Source: Cohnella hashimotonis (GTDB lineage: Bacteria; Bacillota; Bacilli; Paenibacillales; Paenibacillaceae). Taken from it: 64,000 nt of DNA. The notes below the pieces were generated by a model that was not told the origin of the DNA, did no database searches, and saw only the letters and a list, made by a program, of their open reading frames with translations. Location of the stretch: assembly GCF_030014955.1 (NCBI RefSeq), contig NZ_JAGRPV010000002.1, positions 186,001-250,000 on the forward strand. Reading direction: 5' to 3'. This document shows, piece by piece, positions 44,199-53,463 of the stretch. Numbering within the stretch: the stretch's first letter is position 1; every line of letters starts with the position of its first letter. A program made the position numbers and the translations under genes.

Positions 44199-45176
44199 GT
44201 GAAAGTATCGGTTATCCTGCCGACGCTGAACGCGGAGAAGTACCTGTTCAAGTTAATTGGCATGCTGCAGGAACAAACAGTGAAACCGCACGAGATTATC
44301 GTTGTAGACTCTCGTTCGGATGATGGGACTCTTCTACTTGCTAAAAGGCTGGGTGCTAGAGTCATGTCGGTAGAGCGCAAGGAGTTCGATCACGGCGGTA
44401 CGAGAAACCTTGCTGCGCAGAAAGCTACAGGCGACGTGCTCGTATATATGACCCAAGATGCGGTACCTCAGCATGAAAGATTCATTGAAGAAATCATTGC
44501 GCCCTTCGCGGACACGAAGGTTGCGGCAGTGTGCGGAAGGCAGATCGCGCGACCCGAGTCAAACGTGCTAGAACGGATGACCCGTGATATTAACTACCCG
44601 GAACTGTATATTCATAAAACGCTGGCCGATTTGGACCGTTTCGGCATCAAACTCTTTTTCTTCACCAATGTGTGTTCGGCGATTCGCAGAGATACGTTCA
44701 TCCAATTAGGAGGCTTCCCGGCACCGATTATTTTGAATGAGGATATGATGATTGCGGCAAAGTGTATTACCAATGGCTATGCCGTCGTGTATAACCCGCG
44801 AGCCAGCGTCATTCATTCTCACGACTACAGTCTAAAAAAACAATTCAAACGCAATTTCGATATCGGCGTATCCATGCGGATGAACGAATGGATCTTCCAA
44901 TATGCGCGAGCGGAAAAAGAGGGCGGCCGGCTTGTCAAGGAACAGCTAGGACGCTTGTGGAAACAAGGGAACTGGAGATGGACTCCGCGATGGGTCGGTG
45001 AAGCAGCTGCTAAGTATTTGGGATACCGACTGGGCGTATCTTACAAGCAGCTTCCTGTGCTGATTAGAAGACGCTTCAGTATGCACCCGGACTTCTGGTC
45101 TAACTACGATAAGTCGCAGATTGTTCGAGATCCCGTTATTTTCAAAGCAGAGGCGCAATCGGTCACCAATCATTGA
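44199..45176 (+). CDS. GT2 glycosyltransferase, probable rhamnosyltransferase
   Basis: 325 residues, GT-A fold. 'VSVILPTLNAEKYL' opens the nucleotide-binding region; 'IIVVDSRSDDGT' and 'FDHGGTRN' are seen in RfbF-type rhamnosyltransferases; 'TQDAVPQ' occupies the DxD position. The C-terminal third is basic and amphipathic without clear membrane helices, so the enzyme is probably peripheral at the inner membrane face. GTG 44199 follows GGAGGG at a good distance, 15 bases after the preceding gene. With dTDP-rhamnose made downstream, a rhamnosyl donor is plausible but not proven. Confidence 0.88.
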   Translation: MKVSVILPTLNAEKYLFKLIGMLQEQTVKPHEIIVVDSRSDDGTLLLAKRLGARVMSVERKEFDHGGTRNLAAQKATGDVLVYMTQDAVPQHERFIEEIIAPFADTKVAAVCGRQIARPESNVLERMTRDINYPELYIHKTLADLDRFGIKLFFFTNVCSAIRRDTFIQLGGFPAPIILNEDMMIAAKCITNGYAVVYNPRASVIHSHDYSLKKQFKRNFDIGVSMRMNEWIFQYARAEKEGGRLVKEQLGRLWKQGNWRWTPRWVGEAAAKYLGYRLGVSYKQLPVLIRRRFSMHPDFWSNYDKSQIVRDPVIFKAEAQSVTNH

Positions 45177-45195
45177 GCATGAAGGGATGGTCATC

Positions 45196-45684
45196 ATGAA
45201 TCGATATACCAAGACTTTTGGCATTCTTGTCGCAGCTGCTGTTGTCGCAGGAGGCGTTAACTGGTATCAATCCGCATACGCAGACGTTCAACAGACAACG
45301 CCAGGCCTCGCGGATGATCCGATCGTGACGAAAAGTTATGTGGATCAGAAAATCGCGGATTTAAAGAATGGCGGTAATGCTGGCGAAGGCACGCAGACTC
45401 CGGAGTCTGCATCAAAGCTCGAAGTCGTTACTGTGCCATTCGGAGCTAAGCTAATGGTCAGTGCCGGCGGAGAAATTGTTGTGCGTACTGGCAAAGCCGT
45501 TGCGTATAGCTCGGACACGAACGGACTATCGGATCTCACGGCCGGCGCAGATATCGCTTCGGGTTCGCCAATTGCGACAAATCATTTGATCTTGTTTCCG
45601 CGGGATGGCAGAGGGATTGAACCGGATCCAAAGCAGAAGAATGGGTTGACGGTGTTGGTGCGAGGTTTCTACAAATTACAATAA
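45196..45684 (+). CDS. Small exported protein of unknown function
   Basis: 162 residues from ATG 45196 (GAAGGG 9 bases upstream; ATG 45187 abuts that site). N-terminal signal peptide or anchor (about 6-28, 'AAAVVAGGVNWYQSAYA'), a short coil-forming segment 'VTKSYVDQKIADL' (about 44-56), a Gly-rich spacer and a compact beta domain of about 100 residues with 'GAKLMVSAGGEIVVRTG'. I do not recognise a family. Being in the glycan operon between two glycosyltransferases suggests an outer-face partner of glycan transfer or S-layer assembly; the sequence itself gives no mechanism. It is the last gene with GC content like the core; the next genes are AT-rich. Confidence 0.75.
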   Translation: MNRYTKTFGILVAAAVVAGGVNWYQSAYADVQQTTPGLADDPIVTKSYVDQKIADLKNGGNAGEGTQTPESASKLEVVTVPFGAKLMVSAGGEIVVRTGKAVAYSSDTNGLSDLTAGADIASGSPIATNHLILFPRDGRGIEPDPKQKNGLTVLVRGFYKLQ

Positions 45685-45699
45685 TGAAGGTTGATCCAG

Positions 45700-46677
45700 T
45701 TGGAAGTTACAGTAGTAATTCCTAATTATAATGGCAAGGAATTTCTCGGTCCGTGCTTGGATTCTCTTTGTAATCAGTCTGTAAGTGAATATAAATTAAT
45801 TGTCGTCGACAATGGTTCTCAGGATAATAGCGTAGAGTTTATTAAAGAAAAGTACCCTAAAGTACATTTAATTGAACTCGAAAAGAATGTCGGTTTTAGT
45901 GCCGCTGTAAACATAGGAATAAAAAGCGCTCGGACTCAGTTTGTTGTGTTGATGAATTCCGATACAGTAGCGGAAACTTTCTGGTTAGAAACTCTCTATA
46001 ACTGTATAGCGGCGCAACCACAAGTTTTCTCTTGCTCCAGTAGGATGATTCAAATGAGGGATCCTTTATTAATTGATAACGCTGGGGATCAATTTACCAT
46101 CATAGGTTGGGCATTTCAAAGAGGGCATGGATTGTCAGTCAGTAAATACAATCAAAGCAGTAAGATCTTTAGCAGTTGCGGCGGAGCGGCTATTTATCGG
46201 ACAGAGGTATTTGAAAAAATCGGATACTTCGATGAAGGTTTTTTTGCTTATTTGGAAGATGTTGAAATTGGATATCGCGCTCGTTTAAATGGATATCAAA
46301 ATATATATTGCTCTGATGCCCAAATATATCACTTTGGAAGTGCTACTAGCGGAAGCAAATATAACGAGTTTAAGGTGAGATTAACTGGCAGGAATACAGT
46401 GTATATGCTATGTAAGTTAATGCCGAGACTTCAAATCATTTTGAACTTGCCATTCATCATTATTGGAATCTTGCTTATGGGTTGGAATATGAAAAGAAAC
46501 TCTTTAAATAAGGCTTACTATGAAGGTATTAAAGAAGGACTTCGAAATCGGAATAGACAGCCTGTCTACAAATCTAGCCTAATACAAGTTCTTAAGATCC
46601 AATGGAATTTATACTATAATCTTCTGGAGTTCGGCCTCCAATTTCTTCAGAAATGGCAGGCTTCAAGAAATCAATAA
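45700..46677 (+). CDS. GT2 glycosyltransferase (WbbL-like)
   Basis: 325 residues. 'VTVVIPNYNGKEFLGPCLDSL' type N-terminus, 'VDNGSQDNS', 'LMNSDT' metal motif and 'FAYLEDVEIGYRARLNGY' acceptor region are typical of rhamnosyltransferase-like GT2 enzymes; a hydrophobic helix near 250-270 suggests membrane attachment. No ATG fits. TTG 45700 with AAGG 9 bases upstream is my choice; TTG 45691 adds three residues. This is the first clearly AT-rich gene of the island. Sugar specificity unknown. Confidence 0.88.
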   Translation: MEVTVVIPNYNGKEFLGPCLDSLCNQSVSEYKLIVVDNGSQDNSVEFIKEKYPKVHLIELEKNVGFSAAVNIGIKSARTQFVVLMNSDTVAETFWLETLYNCIAAQPQVFSCSSRMIQMRDPLLIDNAGDQFTIIGWAFQRGHGLSVSKYNQSSKIFSSCGGAAIYRTEVFEKIGYFDEGFFAYLEDVEIGYRARLNGYQNIYCSDAQIYHFGSATSGSKYNEFKVRLTGRNTVYMLCKLMPRLQIILNLPFIIIGILLMGWNMKRNSLNKAYYEGIKEGLRNRNRQPVYKSSLIQVLKIQWNLYYNLLEFGLQFLQKWQASRNQ

Positions 46678-46702
46678 ATGAGTGCTCTGGGAGAGATTGA
46701 AA

Positions 46703-47503
46703 ATGCATGTTGGAACTACACTAAGAAGTCTCTATTCGAATAAATTTTTAATTCGAAACTTTGTATTAAAAGAGTTGAAAAATAAATATGCCGGTTCTTT
46801 TCTTGGTTTCCTTTGGTCTCTAGTTCATCCTCTTACAATTATGGGTGTTTACTCAGTCGTATTTTCCTGGATGTTAAAAACTAGACTCGGTGAAGAGGTA
46901 GGAACTTCGAACTTTCCGGTTTGGCTTTACGCGGGGCTCTTGCCATGGACCTTATTTGCCGAATCGCTGAGTAGAGCGACGAGTTCGGTTCTTGACCATG
47001 CAAATTTAATCAAGAAGACAATTTTCCCATCTGAAATATTACCGGTTGCATTATTATTGGCTAATTGCGTTAACTTCTTAATTGGCTTAACGATTCTTTT
47101 ATGTTTTAACTTAATCGTCGGCGGCAGTTTTACTTGGGGCGTTTTCCTGATTGGTGTATATTTTATTCCCTTATTCTTATTAACACTAGGAATGAGTTGG
47201 ATAGTTAGCTGCCTAAACGTATATTTCCGGGATATGGGCCAGTTGGTGGGTGTGTTTGTGAATATTTGGTTTTACGCCACGACTATTATCTATCCTCTGA
47301 GCGTGGTCCCGCAGAGGCTTCATCCATATTTTCAACTGAATCCCTTAGTGCAAGTTGTCGAGGGTTTTAGGTCTGCTTTATTCAAAGGCCAGCTAATTTC
47401 CGATAATAAATTGATCTACTTATATGCCAGTTCATTTGTGCTTTTTATCGTAGGCCAATTTCTATTTCAAAAAACCAAAAAAGGGTTTGTGGATGTAATA
47501 TGA
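46703..47503 (+). CDS. wzm: ABC-2 type polysaccharide export permease (Wzm/TagG)
   Basis: 266 residues, six membrane helices, with the family's opening 'LYSNKFLIRNFVLKELKNKY' amphipathic segment and 'LLPWTLFAESLSRA'. It pairs with the ATPase whose start overlaps its stop by four bases (ATGA). The pair exports lipid-linked glycan across the membrane. I prefer ATG 46703 (GGGAGAG 7 bases upstream) over GTG 46682. The nearby wall-polymer genes could in principle also use it, but the carbohydrate-binding domain of the partner and the position inside the glycan locus point to the S-layer glycan. Confidence 0.92.
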   Translation: MHVGTTLRSLYSNKFLIRNFVLKELKNKYAGSFLGFLWSLVHPLTIMGVYSVVFSWMLKTRLGEEVGTSNFPVWLYAGLLPWTLFAESLSRATSSVLDHANLIKKTIFPSEILPVALLLANCVNFLIGLTILLCFNLIVGGSFTWGVFLIGVYFIPLFLLTLGMSWIVSCLNVYFRDMGQLVGVFVNIWFYATTIIYPLSVVPQRLHPYFQLNPLVQVVEGFRSALFKGQLISDNKLIYLYASSFVLFIVGQFLFQKTKKGFVDVI

Positions 47504-48756
47504 ATAACGAAGCCGTTATTAGGGTGAGTGAACTTTCGAAGTCATATAAAATTTATAAAAGACCCTACCATCGTTTATTAGAACTTTTGACCGCTAAGGA
47601 TAAGGCTCTATCCGTAACGGCTTTAAATAATGTAAGCTTTGAAGTCCGAAGAGGCCAAACGCTTGGTATTGTTGGGCCTAATGGCTCGGGGAAAAGTACA
47701 CTTTTGCAAATAATAACTGGAATTCTACAGCCCAGCACTGGCTCCGTGTACGTCGGTGGGCGTATTTCTGCTTTGTTAGAGCTAGGTGCCGGCTTTAACC
47801 CGGACTACACTGGAAAAGAAAATGTTTATTTATACGCATCAATTCTTGGCGTCAGTAAAGAAGAAATAGATAAGGCATTTCCCGACATTGTTCAATTTGC
47901 TGACATAGGAGACTTCATTCATCGGCCTGTAAAAACATATAGTAGCGGCATGTATGTGAGATTGGCATTTTCAGTTGCCATTAATGTTCAGCCAGATATT
48001 TTGATTGTAGATGAAGCTTTAGCTGTGGGGGATGAACGTTTTCAAAGGAAGTGCTTTCGAAGATTCGAAGAGCTTAAAGCTCGCGGAGTGACTATTCTTT
48101 TTGTTACACATAGTTTGGGATTGGTAAAACAATTCTGCGACGAAGCTATACTTATTTACAATGGAGTATTTTTGCAGCAAGGTCATCCTAATCAAGTTAT
48201 AAACTATTATACAAAGCTTATTGCCGAGGAAGAGAATAAGTATAGTCAGGCTCCTACTGAAATTATGAAGACAGAAGAGGACTCGAACGAGTTTCGTTAT
48301 GGAAACGGACAAGGTAAGATTGTAAGTTTTGAAGTTACGGGCGAAGAAAATAATAAGTCCAGAGTTTTTAAACACGGTGAAAAGATCTCCTTTAGTGTTG
48401 AGGTTGAATATGAAAGACCAACAGAAAATAGTTTGATTGCCTATACAATAAAGAGCATATCAGGAGTAGAAGTTACAGGGACGAATACGCTCTATGAAAA
48501 TATTGATTTAGGTCTAAGAGTGCAAGGTGAACGCTTATTAGTTCAATTCGATCAAACGATCGTTCTAAATGCAGGAGACTATGTGGTGTCTTTTGGATTC
48601 GTACAAATGAACGACGATCGGATTGAGGTTTTGGACCGTCGCTATGATGCGACAACATTCAAGATTGTGGAGAATAAAAAAGCGGCCGGTTTTGTAGACC
48701 CCCAAGCAATGATTAAAGTCATCCATAAATCACTTAAGGGGGAAGAAAATGATTAA
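47500..48756 (+). CDS. wzt: ABC exporter ATPase with C-terminal glycan-binding domain (Wzt)
   Basis: 418 residues. ATPase domain 1-245: Walker A Gly59-Thr67 'GPNGSGKST', signature 'YSSGMYVRLA' (147-156), Walker B 'DILIVDEA' (166-173). After a charged linker comes a beta-rich domain of about 150 residues (265-410; 'KHGEKISFSVEVEYERP', 'GDYVVSFGF'), matching the Wzt_C domain of E. coli O8/O9a transporters. There it binds the methyl- or phosphate-capped non-reducing end and allows export only of finished chains. TagH-type ATPases lack this domain. The gene overlaps wzm by 4 bases and the methyltransferase by 8, implying tight coupling. Confidence 0.94.
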   Translation: MNNEAVIRVSELSKSYKIYKRPYHRLLELLTAKDKALSVTALNNVSFEVRRGQTLGIVGPNGSGKSTLLQIITGILQPSTGSVYVGGRISALLELGAGFNPDYTGKENVYLYASILGVSKEEIDKAFPDIVQFADIGDFIHRPVKTYSSGMYVRLAFSVAINVQPDILIVDEALAVGDERFQRKCFRRFEELKARGVTILFVTHSLGLVKQFCDEAILIYNGVFLQQGHPNQVINYYTKLIAEEENKYSQAPTEIMKTEEDSNEFRYGNGQGKIVSFEVTGEENNKSRVFKHGEKISFSVEVEYERPTENSLIAYTIKSISGVEVTGTNTLYENIDLGLRVQGERLLVQFDQTIVLNAGDYVVSFGFVQMNDDRIEVLDRRYDATTFKIVENKKAAGFVDPQAMIKVIHKSLKGEEND

Positions 48757-49813
48757 TTTTTGTTGTATTGATTGCTCGAGTTTGCTGCACGTAGATCAAG
48801 AGCATTTAATTTGCTCTACATGCGGTAAAAGGTACCCAATAGAAGGCGGACTTTATTTGTTTCCAGGCAGTGACTTTTATTATTCCGACTCTTCTCCTGA
48901 AGAAATGCGAGAACTGATAATAAATTGTAAAAAACAGGGTTGGCTTGCAGCAGCTTTGCAGAGTTTTAAAGAAAAACCTTTCGTCGTTGATATTATTGCC
49001 GATGAGACTAGGGCAGATTGGCAATATTTAATTGATTTGCCCTTTAATTCAACGATTCTAGATATAGGGGCAGGGTGGGGAACCCTCTCAGTAGCGCTTG
49101 CCAGGAATTTTAAGCATGTTGTAGCTCTCGAGGGTACGAAGGATCGTTTGGAGTTTGCACGCATTCGCGCAGAGCAAGAGGGGATATCTAATTTAACCAC
49201 GGTTCACGCAGATTTCTTTAAACATCCTTTTCAAAACGGACAATTTGACTTGGTTTCATTTAATGGCGTACTAGAATGGGTCGGAATGGGTTCAAAATCC
49301 GAAAATCCTCGAAATAGACAAGTAGAAGCCTTGAAATTAGCTTATGAATTGCTGAAAGAAGGCGGATATTTATATATTGGGATTGAGAATGCTTACGGAT
49401 TAAAATATCTTCTAGGGGATCCCGACGATCATACAGGAGTTAAATATATTACTTATTTGGAGCGACAAGAAGCTAATCTGCTTAACCAAAAGCAAAATGG
49501 AATGGACTATCGCACATTTACTTATAATATGGATGGTTATATCAATCTTTTGCATGAAGCGTCTTTTTCAAATGTAGAATTTTTTTGCCCATATCCCGAC
49601 TATAAACGCATTGAATCGCTACATAATTTATCCAATACAAATGTGACAAAGTTTCAGTTGGACATAATGAGAGCTAGCTCCCCGAGAGATGAGCGGAAAG
49701 AAAGAGCAATCGACATTGGATATTTGCTTAATGGCTTCGATACTATGAAACAGTTTACAAACTCATATAGTATCTTAGCGAGAAAGAGGGAAAACTATGC
49801 TACCTCAAATTGA
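48749..49813 (+). CDS. Zinc-ribbon SAM-dependent methyltransferase, candidate glycan cap enzyme
   Basis: 354 residues. An N-terminal zinc ribbon (Cys pairs 'CCIDC' and 'CSTCG', residues 5-26) is followed by a class I methyltransferase: motif I 'ILDIGAGWGTLS' with Asp105, acidic 'VALEGTKDRLEFAR', and 'FDLVSFNGVLEWV'. A C-terminal region (about 230-354) would bind the acceptor. It overlaps wzt by 8 bases and the kinase gene by 17, so all three are translationally linked. In WbdD the methyltransferase and kinase are one chain and cap the O-antigen; here they are two proteins in the same order. The methyl acceptor is not shown by sequence; a terminal sugar or phosphate is inferred. Confidence 0.87.
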   Translation: MINFCCIDCSSLLHVDQEHLICSTCGKRYPIEGGLYLFPGSDFYYSDSSPEEMRELIINCKKQGWLAAALQSFKEKPFVVDIIADETRADWQYLIDLPFNSTILDIGAGWGTLSVALARNFKHVVALEGTKDRLEFARIRAEQEGISNLTTVHADFFKHPFQNGQFDLVSFNGVLEWVGMGSKSENPRNRQVEALKLAYELLKEGGYLYIGIENAYGLKYLLGDPDDHTGVKYITYLERQEANLLNQKQNGMDYRTFTYNMDGYINLLHEASFSNVEFFCPYPDYKRIESLHNLSNTNVTKFQLDIMRASSPRDERKERAIDIGYLLNGFDTMKQFTNSYSILARKRENYATSN

Positions 49814-51239
49814 AAGATATCTATTGGAATCGTGGAATCTTTTTTTTGATCGTCGCCCTCATCAACTCTCAAGTATGCTTCTCTCCAATCCTCAAAATAA
49901 AAAAAATGTTACAAGCAAATGCACGGTCCTTATATTTATTGATCAAGAACAAGAGCCTCGTTTGGTCGCTAAATTTTCTAGAAACAGAAACAATCAGAAA
50001 AAAGTTATTAATGAACAGCATTTGTTGGAACGACTAACATTAACTATGACCCCTCGTTCATTTGGTCTTCATGATATTAATGGACGTAAAGTGTCGTTTG
50101 AACAATTTATGAAAGGGAAATCGGTCAAGCAAAAGCTGAAGTATAATATACACCAAGTTTTTCAGAATACGCTTGACGATCCTGATTTACGATTAACGAT
50201 CTCCCAAGATTTTGAGCTATTTTCTGCTTTTTATTCAGCATTTCTCAATCAAGCGGGTACTTTCAAACAAGTTTCAGAGAGCTATATCGATAGGTCGCTA
50301 GAACGTCTTGAACATCACATACATGAACTTGACTTGGAATCAGACTTTATTGATATTGCGAATGTTATGAAATTAGAGTATATGGAATCGCTACGACATA
50401 CTTCCATAAACTTGTCCCATCTCGATATGACTCCTTCAAATCTTATCGTACAAGATGGAGAAATGGTATGCATCGACTTTGAGTTTTCGGCGTTTTCTCA
50501 GCATGCAAATATAGATCCTATACGTTTCTTGTTTTACTATTTTCATGAATTGCATGACAACGGAGTTCTTCCATATGGTTCTTATGAAGCTAATTTTATT
50601 TACTTTTTTAAAGAAGATGAATGGTTACAAAGCGTAGTTACTGAGCATTTAAGCCATACGTTGAGTTCTGTTAATCCTAATAAAGAACTATGGAACTTAT
50701 TGTTTGTATTACTCATAGGTAATGTTCAATTGCAAAAAGAAGAACTCAATTATATACATGAAGATTTCATATTAAACAGTAAGAAGTTGATAGAAATCGT
50801 TTGTGGATTAAAATTAGGCCTGGATATTCACTCTCAGCAATACAATAAAGATTCGTTCAATACAAGAGCACACCAAGTAAAATCGAAGTATGAATTAATC
50901 GAGGATTTACACCAATCAGCATTAAAGGAAAAGCAATATCTGAAGGATATTGAACATAGGGATACGCTACTACTTAAAAATCACGGTTACATTAAGCTGT
51001 GTCAGGATACGATAGAATCAAAAGACGAGCAATTGGGGCGTAACGTTAAATATATAGAACAATGTCATTCAACAATCGAATTGCGAGATCGGCAGTTGGC
51101 AGAAAAAGAGCTTTTGATTGCGGAACTTCAACTGCGCATATCTAAATTGGAAACAGGACTTGTGAGCAAGTTTGGAAGGTTTCGAAGGAAGCTAAGCGCA
51201 ATAAAAAAAAAGTATGGCAGTAAGGAGAGGCGGCCTTGA
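49797..51239 (+). CDS. APH-like kinase with coiled-coil tail (WbdD-like chain terminator)
   Basis: 480 residues. The first about 360 resemble aminoglycoside/choline-kinase-type folds: catalytic 'HLDMTPSN' with His208, Asp210 and Asn215, and metal-binding 'DFE' with Asp227 to Glu229; 'LVAKF' near residue 60 supplies the ATP-binding Lys. The remainder is a helical coiled coil (about 365-460) with two 19-residue units at 395-413 and 416-434, exactly 21 residues (three heptads) apart, sharing N..YI..C..TIE..D.QL. A basic tail (462-480) could contact membrane. Kinase plus coiled coil next to a methyltransferase and a Wzt with glycan-binding domain matches WbdD, where the coil measures chain length. 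An alternative is an unrelated kinase of glycan phosphorylation. Confidence 0.8.
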   Translation: MLPQIERYLLESWNLFFDRRPHQLSSMLLSNPQNKKNVTSKCTVLIFIDQEQEPRLVAKFSRNRNNQKKVINEQHLLERLTLTMTPRSFGLHDINGRKVSFEQFMKGKSVKQKLKYNIHQVFQNTLDDPDLRLTISQDFELFSAFYSAFLNQAGTFKQVSESYIDRSLERLEHHIHELDLESDFIDIANVMKLEYMESLRHTSINLSHLDMTPSNLIVQDGEMVCIDFEFSAFSQHANIDPIRFLFYYFHELHDNGVLPYGSYEANFIYFFKEDEWLQSVVTEHLSHTLSSVNPNKELWNLLFVLLIGNVQLQKEELNYIHEDFILNSKKLIEIVCGLKLGLDIHSQQYNKDSFNTRAHQVKSKYELIEDLHQSALKEKQYLKDIEHRDTLLLKNHGYIKLCQDTIESKDEQLGRNVKYIEQCHSTIELRDRQLAEKELLIAELQLRISKLETGLVSKFGRFRRKLSAIKKKYGSKERRP

Positions 51240-53449
51240 GCTTAACTAGGTGCGATATTATCATTCCCGTGTATAACGCTCTTGAGGAGCTGCGTGAATG
51301 TATAGATTCATTATTAAAGCACACAGAAAGACAACATCAAATCATCATCATAAATGATAAAAGTCCAGATCCTGCAGTGGCAGATTATTTAAATAGCCTT
51401 AAGGAAATTGAAGGGATTAAGGTATCGGAAAATGAAAACAATTTAGGTTTTGTAGGAACTGTTAACAAAGGTATGCGGATGAGCAATAGGGACGTAATAC
51501 TATTAAATAGTGATACTGTCGTTACAGACAATTGGCTTAATAAACTAATTATAGCAGCCGAATCAGATGAAACGATTGCTACGGTTACCCCCTTAACCAA
51601 TAATGGAACGATTTGTTCAGTACCTGTTTTTAATGAAGACAATGAGGTTCCCGAGGGTTTTACTCTCGATTATTTTTCTTACTTTATAGAAGAAATCTCC
51701 CTTAGACTGTACCCGGAAATTCCTACTGCAGTCGGCTTTTGCATGTACATTAAAAGAAAAGTAATCGATGAGATCGGCTATTTTGATGAAAATGCTTTCG
51801 GCAAAGGTTATGGTGAAGAGAATGACTTTTGCTGTCGAGCACTGGAACAAGGTTATGTGCATATCCTGGCTGACGATACGTATGTTTATCATAAAGGTTC
51901 TATGTCCTTTCAAGGCGAAAAGCTTAAATTGATTCAAAAAAATATTCAAGTTTTACTTCAGCGATATCCTTATTATAACGATATGATCCAAAAATTTATC
52001 AGTAATCATTCACTAGATATTATTCACGAAAATATTGATGTCAGGATAAATCAATACCGGTATCAAGAAGCCTCCGATGGGAATGTTCTGTATGTTCTCC
52101 ATAATTTTTTTGACGAAGCTTATAATCATCCCGTCGGAGGGACGGAATACCATGTAAAAGACTTAGTAACAAGACTAGAACACAAAAGAATCTTTGTTAT
52201 GGTAAGCAACGGATTCGAGGTTCGGCTAAAATGTTATTACAAGGGAACGGTCACAGGGGCACTAAGATTTAAATTAAATGATCCGTTAACTTCAACGCAG
52301 ATTCATCATAGAGAATACGCTAGCATCGTCAGAAGCGTGTTAGAGACATTCAATATCGACGTTGTACACATTCATCACTTGATCAGGCATTCTTTCGATT
52401 CTGTTTTTGAAGCGAAAAAGCTCGGAATAAACGTTATAATCAGCGTTCATGATCTTTATCTCTTAAGCCACCAGCAACGTATCTCGCCGGAAGCATGGAA
52501 TGGCGCAGTCAGACGTCTGCTTACGAGCGTTGATCGAATTATTTGTCCTTCGATGTTTATAAAAGAATCTCTGATGAAAAGTAGTTGTGATAATTCCATA
52601 GAGGACAAAATATTTGTTATAGAACATGGAATTGATTCGGATTCGTCCCTGCGTCCAAGTCGGTTAGGGGAGAGAGAAAATCGTCCATTGCGTGTATGCT
52701 TTTTGGGGGGGCTCTCTCCTACAAAGGGCAGTGAGTCTATAACAAAGTTAATACGAAGCTATAAAAAAGAGATTGAATGGTATGTTGTAGGTGGAATTGG
52801 CGATCCCAAGCTACAATTTCTCGAGCAAGAAAATTTGATGAAGATAGGGCCCTATGAACGGAAAGACTTAGAGGGACTTCTTAATCGGATAAACCCCGAT
52901 TTAATCTGTCTTCTATCGACGGTTCCGGAAAGCTTTTCTTATACCTTGTCCGAAGCGTGGGCTCATCGAATCCCTGTTCTCGTCACCCCGGTAGGTGCGC
53001 TTAAAGAGAGAGTATTGAAAACGGGTGGAGGTTGGATAGCAGATTCAACGCAGTTTGATTCTATACTCCAAGCTTTTAAGAAAATTATCGGACAAAGCCC
53101 TCAGGAATGGAATGCCATCAATAAATGCGTAGAAGACATTCAACTAGTATCTATCGATACAATGGTTGAACAATATGCCAGACTGTACACAACAAATATG
53201 AATAGAAGCCAAAGAAACGCTCATTCAAGGCTTGATAATAAGGAGTTGCTGAACCGGATGAGACAGACTCATATTCATTCGGATCAGTTTCACGATTATG
53301 AGCTTTTAAGGCGAGAACTCGAGCTTATTAAAATGACAATCGGGTGGAGAGTTCTTAATCAAATGAGGACAAGAACACCCCGTGTCTTGTTGGTCGGCAA
53401 AAAACTACTGAAGTTTGTAGTTCGCTACGGGGGCATCAAAAAAAACTAG
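51236..53449 (+). CDS. Two-domain glycosyltransferase (GT2-GT4 fusion)
   Basis: 737 residues. Residues 1-270 are GT2 ('CDIIIPVYNALEELREC', 'LLNSDT' metal motif, 'GYGEENDFCCRALEQGY'); residues 285-690 are GT-B/GT4 ('HNFFDEAYNHPVGGTEYHV', 'PSMFIKES', 'HGID', 'FLGGLSPTKG', 'ESFSYTLSEAWAHRIPVL' with the EX7E-like acidic pair). It probably adds two sugars in succession. It begins with TTG 51236, overlapping the kinase stop by four bases, behind AAGGAGAGG. Multi-domain transferases that build the repeat are typical of ABC-exported glycans. Confidence 0.88.
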   Translation: MSLTRCDIIIPVYNALEELRECIDSLLKHTERQHQIIIINDKSPDPAVADYLNSLKEIEGIKVSENENNLGFVGTVNKGMRMSNRDVILLNSDTVVTDNWLNKLIIAAESDETIATVTPLTNNGTICSVPVFNEDNEVPEGFTLDYFSYFIEEISLRLYPEIPTAVGFCMYIKRKVIDEIGYFDENAFGKGYGEENDFCCRALEQGYVHILADDTYVYHKGSMSFQGEKLKLIQKNIQVLLQRYPYYNDMIQKFISNHSLDIIHENIDVRINQYRYQEASDGNVLYVLHNFFDEAYNHPVGGTEYHVKDLVTRLEHKRIFVMVSNGFEVRLKCYYKGTVTGALRFKLNDPLTSTQIHHREYASIVRSVLETFNIDVVHIHHLIRHSFDSVFEAKKLGINVIISVHDLYLLSHQQRISPEAWNGAVRRLLTSVDRIICPSMFIKESLMKSSCDNSIEDKIFVIEHGIDSDSSLRPSRLGERENRPLRVCFLGGLSPTKGSESITKLIRSYKKEIEWYVVGGIGDPKLQFLEQENLMKIGPYERKDLEGLLNRINPDLICLLSTVPESFSYTLSEAWAHRIPVLVTPVGALKERVLKTGGGWIADSTQFDSILQAFKKIIGQSPQEWNAINKCVEDIQLVSIDTMVEQYARLYTTNMNRSQRNAHSRLDNKELLNRMRQTHIHSDQFHDYELLRRELELIKMTIGWRVLNQMRTRTPRVLLVGKKLLKFVVRYGGIKKN

Positions 53450-53463
53450 CTGGGGGTTTTTAG

